A stretch of DNA of 64,000 bases from an uncultured Oscillospiraceae bacterium (lineage in GTDB: Bacteria; Bacillota; Clostridia; Oscillospirales; Oscillospiraceae): contig CANPXW010000001.1 in assembly GCA_947587025.1 (NCBI GenBank), positions 33,846-97,845 of the forward strand, read 5' to 3'. The position numbers and the translations under genes were made by a program. Below, piece after piece: positions 37,091 through 44,433 of the stretch. The first letter of the stretch is position 1. Every line of letters begins with the position of its first letter. The notes under the pieces are model-generated. The model saw only the letters and a list, made by a program, of their open reading frames with translations. It was not told the origin of the DNA and searched no databases.

Positions 37091-38620
37091 TCAGTTTTTC
37101 CGCAGCTGGCCGGACAGCCAGTCGATGGCCCACACCAGCAGCACCAGGCCGATGGCGATGGCCCCAGCGGTGGGCCAGTCGAAGTGGTCCATGGCGAACA
37201 CCAGCGGCGCGCCGATGCCCCCCGCGCCCACCAGGCCCAGCACCGACGCCTCACGGATGTTCACGTCGAACCGGTACAGCACCGCCGAGCCGAAGGCCGG
37301 CCCCAGCTGGGGCAGAAGAGCCCAGCGGACCCGGGAGAGGACCGGCACGCCCATGGACGCCAGCGCCCGGTAGGCCCGCATGTCCATGGTGTCGATGGCC
37401 TGGCCGAACCGCTTGGATATGAGCCCCACGCTGCACACGGCGATGGTGAGCACGCCGGTGAAGGGGCCCGGCCCGGTGGCCCGGATGAAAATGAGGCCGT
37501 ACACCAGAAAGGGCACGGCGCGGATGGCCAGGCACACGGTCCGGCCCAGCAGCGCCACAGGGCGGGGCATGAGCCGGCCGGAGCCCAGCAGCGCCAGTGG
37601 GAAGCTGGCCAGCGCCCCCAGCACCGTGCCGGCCAGAGCGATGGCCACCGTCTCCAGCAGCAGGTATCCCAGCCCGCCGGCGCCTGTGTCGAAGAAAAAG
37701 CCCCAATCGGGATGGACGAGACCTCCCAGCATGGCGGCCGCAGTGCGCAGACTGGTCCGGGCAAAGTCCGGCCGGCCCACCGTGGCGGCGCTGACCAGCG
37801 TCAGGACCACGGCCGCCGCGATGATGACCCGGCGGAGGGTCCGGCCGGCCTTGCGCCGGCCGGTGACAAGGGCGGTGAGATAGGCGCTCAGGCTCTCGAT
37901 GAGACACACGGCCAGGAACAGCGCCAGCAGGATGGAGCCCACCTTTTCATACTCCCGCCAGGAGATCTTCTCATTGAGCAGCAGCCCTATGCCGCCGGCC
38001 CCCACGTAGCCCAATATGGCGCTGTGGCGCACGTTGGTCTCCAGCAGATACAGCGCGTTGGTCAGGTACGTGGACGCGACGGAGGGGAACATTCCCCGGA
38101 AAAAGGCCCGGTAGGGGGGCGTGCCCATAGTCAGCAGCGCCCGGAATGCCCCGTCGGGGGCGGTCTCGATGTCGTCGCTGGTCAGCCGGGCCATGATGGC
38201 GAAGGTGTACACCGTGATGGCGGCGGTGCCGGCGAAGGGACCGATGCCGACGAGGAACGTGGCTGTCAGGGCCAGGATGAGGGCGGGGAAGGTGCGCGTC
38301 AGCTGCACCAGCGCCCGCAGCGCTGTGCGCAGCGGGGCGGGGAAGGGCAGATTTCCCGCGCACAGGGGCGCGGCGGCCAGGGCCAGCAGCGCGCCCAGGG
38401 CCGTGCCGGCCACGGACATCTGCACTGTGGCCCACAGGGGGGCCAGGATGCGGGGGAACCAGCCCCAGTCCGGGGGGAACATTTTGACCAGGATGTCGGC
38501 AAGGTGTCCCCGCCGGGACCACAGCAGGGCCGGGTCACAGCCGGTGAAGGCGGCGGCCAGAAAGAACAGCGCCAGCGCCGCCAGGACCAGCAGCGCGCCC
38601 CGGCGTCTTTGCAGCCTCAT
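37091..38620 (-). CDS. phnE: Phosphonate-type ABC transporter permease, two fused PhnE modules
   Basis: Duplicated EEA-like loops ALLTMGTPPYRAFFRGMFPS and ALASMGVPVLSRVRWALLP; VGAGGIG twice. Confidence 0.92.
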   Translation of the reverse strand: MRLQRRRGALLVLAALALFFLAAAFTGCDPALLWSRRGHLADILVKMFPPDWGWFPRILAPLWATVQMSVAGTALGALLALAAAPLCAGNLPFPAPLRTALRALVQLTRTFPALILALTATFLVGIGPFAGTAAITVYTFAIMARLTSDDIETAPDGAFRALLTMGTPPYRAFFRGMFPSVASTYLTNALYLLETNVRHSAILGYVGAGGIGLLLNEKISWREYEKVGSILLALFLAVCLIESLSAYLTALVTGRRKAGRTLRRVIIAAAVVLTLVSAATVGRPDFARTSLRTAAAMLGGLVHPDWGFFFDTGAGGLGYLLLETVAIALAGTVLGALASFPLALLGSGRLMPRPVALLGRTVCLAIRAVPFLVYGLIFIRATGPGPFTGVLTIAVCSVGLISKRFGQAIDTMDMRAYRALASMGVPVLSRVRWALLPQLGPAFGSAVLYRFDVNIREASVLGLVGAGGIGAPLVFAMDHFDWPTAGAIAIGLVLLVWAIDWLSGQLRKN

Positions 38621-39372
38621 GGGGCAGCCTCCCCGCCACCGTACACCGCCGCCAGCGCCTGGTCCGGCACGTCAGCCGGCCCGTCGTAGACCACGCGCCC
38701 GGTGTTCAGGCCGATGAGCCGGTCGGAAAACTCCTTTGCCAGGGCCAGATCATGGCTGTTCATCAGCACGGTCAGCCCTTCGGTGCGCCGGATGTCCTGC
38801 AAAAGCTCCATGATCTGCCGGCCGGTGACCGGGTCCAGGGAGGCCACCGGCTCGTCGGCCAGCAGCAGGGCCGGCCGGCGCATCAGCGCCCGGGCGATGG
38901 CCACCCGCTGCTTCTGTCCGCCGGAAAGCTGGTGCACCGGCGCGTCCAGCTTGTCGGCAAGACCCACCCTGTCCAGCAGAGCGGCGGCCTCGTCCCGCCG
39001 CTGTCTGCCGAAGGCGCCGGCCAGAGCGGGAAGGGGGGACATGTCGGGCAGGGCGGCGTTCAACACGTTCTGCAGGGCGCTGGCCTGTTCCACCAGGGCG
39101 AAATCCTGCCAGATGGAGCCCAGGCGGCGCTGCAGGGCCCGGAGCGCGCCGCCCCGGGCCTGGTCCAGACGCACGCCGTCCAGCTCGATCTGGCCGGCGT
39201 CGCAGCGCTCCGCGCCGCACAGCAGCCGGACCAGGGTGGTCTTGCCCGCGCCGGAGGGGCCGATCACGGATACGAACTGCCCCTCGGCCACGGCAAAGCT
39301 CACCCCGTCCAGCGCCCGGACGGAGCCGCCGTTATAGCTTTTGCAAACGTCCTGCAGCCGGAGAAACATCAC
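38617..39372 (-). CDS. phnC: Phosphonate-type ABC transporter ATP-binding protein
   Basis: VIGPSGAGKTTLVRLLCG...LSGGQKQRVAIARALMRRPALLLADEPVASLDP. Confidence 0.95.
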   Translation of the reverse strand: MMFLRLQDVCKSYNGGSVRALDGVSFAVAEGQFVSVIGPSGAGKTTLVRLLCGAERCDAGQIELDGVRLDQARGGALRALQRRLGSIWQDFALVEQASALQNVLNAALPDMSPLPALAGAFGRQRRDEAAALLDRVGLADKLDAPVHQLSGGQKQRVAIARALMRRPALLLADEPVASLDPVTGRQIMELLQDIRRTEGLTVLMNSHDLALAKEFSDRLIGLNTGRVVYDGPADVPDQALAAVYGGGEAAP

Positions 39373-40409
39373 TCTTCCATTTCCCGCAGCAGCGCCTGGG
39401 CGGCCCGCTCACCGTCGTAATCGGCGTCCTGGCCCCAGGTGTAGCCCACCTGGCTGAACACGCCGAAGATGGCCTGGCCCTCCTCGGTCTGGGCAAGATC
39501 GATGAACGCCTGGCCCAGGGCGGTGCGGAAATCCTCGTCAGCCATCAGCTGGGAGGTCTTGCTGTAGGCGATCATGTCGTTGTAGATGCCGTCGGTGACG
39601 CCTATCACGTCCGTCTCGTCCGCCATGGGCCCGTCCGCGCCAAAGTCGCTCTCCCAGATGGGGGCGTTCTTGATGCGGATGTGGCCGTAGGAGACCATCA
39701 CGTCCACCTGCTTGGCCGCCAGACGGGCCACGGAGGTGGTGTGGGAGTCGGACTGGATGACGTTATCCAGATCGCTTATGGACTTGCCGTAGTTGTCCTG
39801 CAGCCACAGGCAGGGGTAGATGTAGCCGGAGGAGGAGGTGGGGTCCAGCACGGACCATGTGGCGTCGTTCAGATCGTCCCAGGTCAGCTCCTGGCCGGCG
39901 TTGACCTTCTCCGCCAGGGCGCGGCCCTTCTCACTGGGACCGGCCAGCACGATGCAGCGGTAGTAGGTGCTCATGTCTTCGGTGTTCTCCTCGATGGTGC
40001 CGTCGTTCCAGTCGGCGGGGTCCTCGGAGTCCTTGTTGATGGCGTAGCGCAGGGCGGTGAGCAGCACGTCGCAGTCGTCGGAGAACAGCACGTAGTTGCC
40101 TCCGGAGATGAAGCCGATGTCCGCGCTGCCGGCGGAGAGAGCCTCGCCCACGGCGGTGTAGCTGGTGCCCACGGTCATGTCGATGTCCGCCACGTCGTAG
40201 CCCGCCTTGAGCAGCTCGTCGTGCAGAAGGCTCTCCAGCGGCTCGGTGGCGGTGACGATCTGGTCCGCGTCGGCGTAGGGGGAGAAGGCGATCTTCAGCG
40301 AGTCGATCTTCACGGGGTCCTCACCGGCGGCCAGGGCGGTCCCTCCCAGGGAGAACAGTCCCAGGCACAGGGCCAGGACGGTGAGCAGGGTCAGCAGTTG
40401 CTTTTTCAT
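39369..40409 (-). CDS. phnD: Phosphate/phosphite/phosphonate ABC transporter substrate-binding protein
   Basis: Signal peptide; IAFSPYADADQIVTATEPLESLLHDELLKAGYDVADIDMTVGTSYTAVGEALSAGSADIGFISGGNYV. Confidence 0.93.
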   Translation of the reverse strand: MKKQLLTLLTVLALCLGLFSLGGTALAAGEDPVKIDSLKIAFSPYADADQIVTATEPLESLLHDELLKAGYDVADIDMTVGTSYTAVGEALSAGSADIGFISGGNYVLFSDDCDVLLTALRYAINKDSEDPADWNDGTIEENTEDMSTYYRCIVLAGPSEKGRALAEKVNAGQELTWDDLNDATWSVLDPTSSSGYIYPCLWLQDNYGKSISDLDNVIQSDSHTTSVARLAAKQVDVMVSYGHIRIKNAPIWESDFGADGPMADETDVIGVTDGIYNDMIAYSKTSQLMADEDFRTALGQAFIDLAQTEEGQAIFGVFSQVGYTWGQDADYDGERAAQALLREMEE

Positions 40410-40439
40410 GTTCGATACCTCCAGATTTTTAAGTCCGCC

Positions 40440-40652
40440 CGGAAAGAAAAAGGGACATGCGCAGCCGCGCATGTCCTCTTTGACGCCCAGGCAGCTGCTG
40501 ACGGCCCGGCGTATGCCGGGCAGTGGGGCGGTCGGTCCTTGCTGGGACCCTCTCAACCCGGAACACGGGCTCCCTCGCGATCTGGTCTCGTCAATCAATA
40601 TGCTATTGAGCGCGACGTCAGGGCGCTCCCCCAGCCGCCGCATTCCGCAACC
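40440..40652 (-). ncRNA. Structured leader RNA upstream of phnD ending in an intrinsic terminator; candidate riboswitch/attenuator of unassigned class
   Basis: Promoter at 40659-40687; closing helix gcggcggctg/cagcagctgc; internal stems incl. TCGCG/CGCGA and gcccggc-atac-gccgggc; terminator ggacatgcgc-ggct-gcgcatgtcc-CTTTTTC. Confidence 0.6.
40449..40476 (-). terminator. Leader terminator upstream of phnD
   Basis: Minus strand ggacatgcgc-ggct-gcgcatgtcc then CTTTTTC. Confidence 0.85.
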
Positions 40653-40658
40653 GGGGAC

Positions 40659-40687
40659 AGTGTATCACAACGCCGTGGATTTGGCAA
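40659..40687 (-). promoter_or_regulatory. Promoter for phnDCE leader
   Basis: Minus strand TTGCCA-17 bp-TACACT. Confidence 0.7.
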
Positions 40688-40690
40688 GGC

Positions 40691-41623
40691 TCATTTGTCC
40701 CCGGTCTGGTCCGTGGTCCGGGCCACGATGTACCGGGGCCGGCCCTTGATCTCGTCGTAGATCTTGGCCAGGTAGAAGCCGATGATGCCCAGGCTGATCA
40801 TGATGGTGCCGCCGATGATCAGCAGCAGGGTGATGAGGGTGGTCAGGCCCGCCACGGTTTGGCCGGTGAAGTACTGCACCAGGGAGTAGACCAGCAGCAC
40901 TGCGGAAAAGACCAGCAGCAGCACCCCCAGCAGGGTGATCAGATGCAGCGGCGCGGCGGTGAAGGAGGTGACGTTGTCCAGCGCGTAGCGCACCAGCTTG
41001 CGCAGGGACCACTTGGACTGGCCGTATTTGCGCTCGGCCACGTCGTACTCCACCTGGGCGGTGCGAAAGCCCACCCAGTAGGACAGAGCCCGGAAAAAGG
41101 TCTGCCGCTCCTGCAGAGACAGCAGCACGTCCACGGCCTGCCTGTCCAGCAGCTTGAAGTCGCTGGAGCGCTCCATGTCGAACCGGGTGGCCCGGCTGAT
41201 GAGCCGGTAGAAGGTGCGGGCGGAGAGCTTATACAGCAGCGACTCGCTGCCGCGCTGCTTCTTCACGCCCTCGATGACCTGATAGCCCTGCTCCCACAGC
41301 CGGTACATCTCCACCAGCGTCTCGGGCGGATGCTGCAGATCGCAGTCCATCACCGCGCAGCAGTCGCCCCGGGCCCGCTCCAGGCCCGCGAAGATGCACG
41401 CCTCCTTGCCAAAGTTGCGGCTGAAGCTCAGCCCCACCACACGGCTGTCCTGCCGTGCCGCGTCCGTGACGCGGGCATAGGTGGCGTCGGAGGAGCCGTC
41501 GTCCACGAAGATCAGCTCGTAGTCGACGCCGTTTTCCGTCAGGATGCGCGCCACCGTCTCGGCGGTGCGGCGGATGTTCTCCTCCTCGTTGAAGGAGGGG
41601 ATGATCACGGACAGAACGCTCAT
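40691..41623 (-). CDS. Glycosyltransferase family 2, DPM1/GtrB-like with two C-terminal TM helices
   Basis: LSVIIPSFNEEENIRRTAETV...FIFVDDGSSDAT-like; SRNFGKEACIFAGLERARGDCCAVMDCDLQHPPE. Confidence 0.94.
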   Translation of the reverse strand: MSVLSVIIPSFNEEENIRRTAETVARILTENGVDYELIFVDDGSSDATYARVTDAARQDSRVVGLSFSRNFGKEACIFAGLERARGDCCAVMDCDLQHPPETLVEMYRLWEQGYQVIEGVKKQRGSESLLYKLSARTFYRLISRATRFDMERSSDFKLLDRQAVDVLLSLQERQTFFRALSYWVGFRTAQVEYDVAERKYGQSKWSLRKLVRYALDNVTSFTAAPLHLITLLGVLLLVFSAVLLVYSLVQYFTGQTVAGLTTLITLLLIIGGTIMISLGIIGFYLAKIYDEIKGRPRYIVARTTDQTGDK

Positions 41624-41665
41624 ATCTCTCTGCGCCGTCCTTTCTGCACTGCAAATGATAAAAAT

Positions 41666-41694
41666 AATATAAGACCGTCGGCGGGTTTTGTCAA
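41666..41694 (-). promoter_or_regulatory. Promoter for the glycosyltransferase gene
   Basis: Minus strand TTGACA-17 bp-TATATT. Confidence 0.8.
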
Positions 41695-41705
41695 CGGCGC
41701 GCCGC

Positions 41706-42710
41706 TCATGCAGGCAGGATGAGCGCCTGCAGGTCCGCCATGGCGGCGGGGGAGAGGGTCCAGCCATCGCCGCCGCAGCGCCACAGCAGCCCGCCGTCTT
41801 CCGTCTCCGCGAAGGCGTAGTCATCGCCGTCCAGCTCCAGGGTACAGGCCGGTTCCGGCTCCCCGCCGTCCCAGCCCTCGCCGGTGAGCAGCGCCCGCAG
41901 GGCGGCGGCGTCCTCGATGCGGCCCAGCGGCTGCCCCGCGCCGTCCAGGACCTGGCAGGCGGGCGCGCCGTCCTCCTGGGTGGATGCGGGCGGCTCCATG
42001 ACGGTCATGATGCCGCTGTCCGCAGAGCCGGTCAGACCGGTCTCGCCCGCCGCCGGGATGGCCTCGTCCGCCGCGATGGGCATCGTGGCGCTTTCCGTGA
42101 CGGCGTCGTTCTCCGGCGCGGCCTCATCCGCCGCCGTGTCCTCCGCCGCTTCCGGCGCATCCGGCTCCGGCGCCGGCAGGGAGAGGGCGGCCTCTTCCGC
42201 CGGGGCAGCGGCTTCCAGCATGTCCGAAGCGGTATCCTCCTGCGCGGAGGCCGCTTCGGCCGTGTCCGCGCTCCGGCCGGAGACCGCCGCGTAAACAGTA
42301 TCGCTCTGCGCCGAGGGCAGGTAGGCGGCCGACTCCCCGTTGCCGGACATGGGCACGCCCCGGCTGAACAGGCCCGTGACGGCGGCCGCCGCCACCAGCG
42401 CCACGAAGCAGGCCGCGACGGCCAGCTTCCTCCAGGGGCGCAGCCGGTGGGAGACCGGCTTTTCCGCGCGGGGAGATGCCGGGTCCGTCTGGCCGTTTTT
42501 GATGCGGGCCATGACCAGCCGACTCAGGTCCACCGGCGGCCGGACCACCTGGGCGCGGAGCACGCTGGTCTGCTGGGAGAAGTCCTCGAAGGCCTGGGCG
42601 CAGTCGGGACAGTCAGCGATGTGCGCCCACAGGGCGTCCTCCTCCTCGGAGGTCAGGTCCCCATCCAGGAAGCGGCTGAGCTGCTGCTGCCAGTATTCAC
42701 AGTTTTTCAT
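41706..42710 (-). CDS. Zinc-finger anti-sigma factor (zf-HC2) with long Ala/Glu-rich extracytoplasmic region
   Basis: CEYWQQQLSRFLDGDLTSEEEDALWAHIADCPDCAQAFEDF. Confidence 0.88.
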   Translation of the reverse strand: MKNCEYWQQQLSRFLDGDLTSEEEDALWAHIADCPDCAQAFEDFSQQTSVLRAQVVRPPVDLSRLVMARIKNGQTDPASPRAEKPVSHRLRPWRKLAVAACFVALVAAAAVTGLFSRGVPMSGNGESAAYLPSAQSDTVYAAVSGRSADTAEAASAQEDTASDMLEAAAPAEEAALSLPAPEPDAPEAAEDTAADEAAPENDAVTESATMPIAADEAIPAAGETGLTGSADSGIMTVMEPPASTQEDGAPACQVLDGAGQPLGRIEDAAALRALLTGEGWDGGEPEPACTLELDGDDYAFAETEDGGLLWRCGGDGWTLSPAAMADLQALILPA

Positions 42711-43320
42711 GTCTGCCGCCTCCTTTCCCGGTCGCCGTATAGGACGCGCCGTCGTCGAAAAAGTTCCCGCCGCTCCGCAGCCTGTCCGCCAGCCTTCGCC
42801 GGGCCCGGAAGATGCGGCTCTTCACCGTGCCGGTCTCCAGGCCGGTGACCTGGGCGATCTCGTCGTAGGAAAGACCGTTGATGTCCCGCAGCACCAGCGC
42901 CTGCCGAAAGGCGGGGGGCAGGGACTCCAGCCCCTCCCGGACCGCCGCTGCCAGTTCCTTCCGCTCCAGGGCCTGCTGGGGGTCGCCCCGCCGGTCGGGC
43001 AGCTCCGCCTCGGCGCCCTCCTCGTCGGTGAGCGAGTCGGCCCGCAGCCGGCCGGACCGGCGCAGCATGTCCAGACACACGTTGCTGGTCAGCCGGTACA
43101 GCCACACGGAGAACTTGCTGTCTCCCCGGAAGGAGCCCAGGCTCCGCCATGCCCGCAAAAACGCCTCCTGGGAGGCGTCCAGGGCGTCCTGTTCGTTTTT
43201 CAGCATCCGCAGGGCCAGGTTGTAGACCCCTAGCTCGTGGGCCTTCACCAGCGGCTCGTAAAGGTCCGTCTCCCCGGCCAGGATGCGCTCTATGAGAAGC
43301 TTTTCCTCGTCTCTCGTCAT
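42697..43320 (-). CDS. ECF-type RNA polymerase sigma factor
   Basis: LALRMLKNEQDALDASQEAFLRAWRSLGSFRGDSKFSVWLYRLTSNVCLDMLRR...LSYDEIAQVTGLETGTVKSRIFRARRRLADRL. Confidence 0.94.
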   Translation of the reverse strand: MTRDEEKLLIERILAGETDLYEPLVKAHELGVYNLALRMLKNEQDALDASQEAFLRAWRSLGSFRGDSKFSVWLYRLTSNVCLDMLRRSGRLRADSLTDEEGAEAELPDRRGDPQQALERKELAAAVREGLESLPPAFRQALVLRDINGLSYDEIAQVTGLETGTVKSRIFRARRRLADRLRSGGNFFDDGASYTATGKGGGRHEKL

Positions 43321-44289
43321 CTATCTCAGCTCCCGCTTGACGCGCTTTACGATGGCTCTGGCGTCGTCGATGGTCTCTATCTTCACGATCTCGCGCTTGA
43401 TGGGCCCGGACCAGGGCACGCCCCGCAGATACCAGCTCAGCTGCCGCCGTGCCTCCAGGCAGGCGATGCGGGGGTCCTTCCACTGGCAGGCAAGCTCCAG
43501 CTGCTCCATCGCCAGGTCCATCCGCTCCGAAAGAGGCGGCAGAGCCGGCTCCGGCAGGCCCTCCAGGGCCGCGTTGATGCGCCCGAAGAGCCAGGGGTCC
43601 CCGAACACGCCCCGGCCCACCATGCACATGTCCGCGCCGGTGCGGCGCAGGATGCGCACCGCGTCGGAGGCGGTGAACACGTCTCCGTTGGCGATCACCG
43701 GGATGGTGACCGCCGCCTTCACGCTGCGGATGACGTCCCAGTCGGCGGCGCCGGCGTACATCTGCACCCGTGTCCGGCCGTGGACGGTCACGGCGGCGGC
43801 CCCGGCCTGCTGGCAGACCTGAGCAAATTCAACCGCGTTGACGCTGCCCCCGTCCCAGCCCTTGCGGAACTTCACCGTCACCGGCCGGGCCACCGCTGCG
43901 ACGCAGGCCTCGATGATGCGTCCGGCCTTTTCCGGGTCCCGCATGAGGGCGGAGCCGTCCCCGCTCTTGACGATCTTGCCCACGGGGCAGCCCATGTTGA
44001 TGTCCAGGATGTCCGCGCCGGAGAGCTCCAGGGCCATGCCGGCGGCGTCCGCCATGACGGCCGGGTCCGAGCCGAATATCTGGGCGGCCACGGGCCGGTC
44101 CCCTTCGGGGCAGAAGAGCAGCTCGCGGGTCTTGGGGTCGTTGTACACCAGGCCCCGGCTGGACACCATCTCCGTGCAGCAAAGGGCCGCGCCCAGGCCC
44201 ATGCACACATGCCGGAAGGCGGCGTCCGTCACCCCCGCCATGGGGGCCAGCGCCGCGCGGCCCGGTATGTGCACGTTCCCGATCTGCAT
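43321..44289 (-). CDS. dusB: tRNA-dihydrouridine synthase
   Basis: ALAPMAGVTDAAFRHVCMGLGAALCCTEMVSSRGLVY...INMGCPVGKIVKSGDGSALMRDP...VHGRTR. Confidence 0.95.
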   Translation of the reverse strand: MQIGNVHIPGRAALAPMAGVTDAAFRHVCMGLGAALCCTEMVSSRGLVYNDPKTRELLFCPEGDRPVAAQIFGSDPAVMADAAGMALELSGADILDINMGCPVGKIVKSGDGSALMRDPEKAGRIIEACVAAVARPVTVKFRKGWDGGSVNAVEFAQVCQQAGAAAVTVHGRTRVQMYAGAADWDVIRSVKAAVTIPVIANGDVFTASDAVRILRRTGADMCMVGRGVFGDPWLFGRINAALEGLPEPALPPLSERMDLAMEQLELACQWKDPRIACLEARRQLSWYLRGVPWSGPIKREIVKIETIDDARAIVKRVKRELR

Positions 44290-44322
44290 AAGTCCCTCCG
44301 GGGCAAAAAAACGTCCCGGCCC

Positions 44323-44351
44323 ATTGTAGTATCAACGGGCCGGGGTGTCAA
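44323..44351 (-). promoter_or_regulatory. dusB promoter overlapping an 8-bp inverted repeat
   Basis: Minus strand TTGACA-17 bp-TACAAT; CCCGGCCC...GGGCCGGG (44315-44344) flanks the -10. Confidence 0.75.
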
Positions 44352-44366
44352 GGCGGCAAAAAAATC

Positions 44367-44395
44367 TTGACCGGGACTGATGAATCAAGTAAAAT
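44367..44395 (+). promoter_or_regulatory. Promoter for LTA-synthase-like gene
   Basis: TTGACC-17 bp-TAAAAT. Confidence 0.75.
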
Positions 44396-44433
44396 AGCTT
44401 GGTATAAAATCCACAGCCCATGGGGGCGAAGAG

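Noticed and set aside
40440-40660. Assigning the phnD leader to TPP, SAM-I, ZTP, guanidine-I or T-box class
   Set aside because: Short resemblances (e.g. CCTGGGCG, TTGAGAGGGTCCC) are isolated and the conserved cores of those classes are not present
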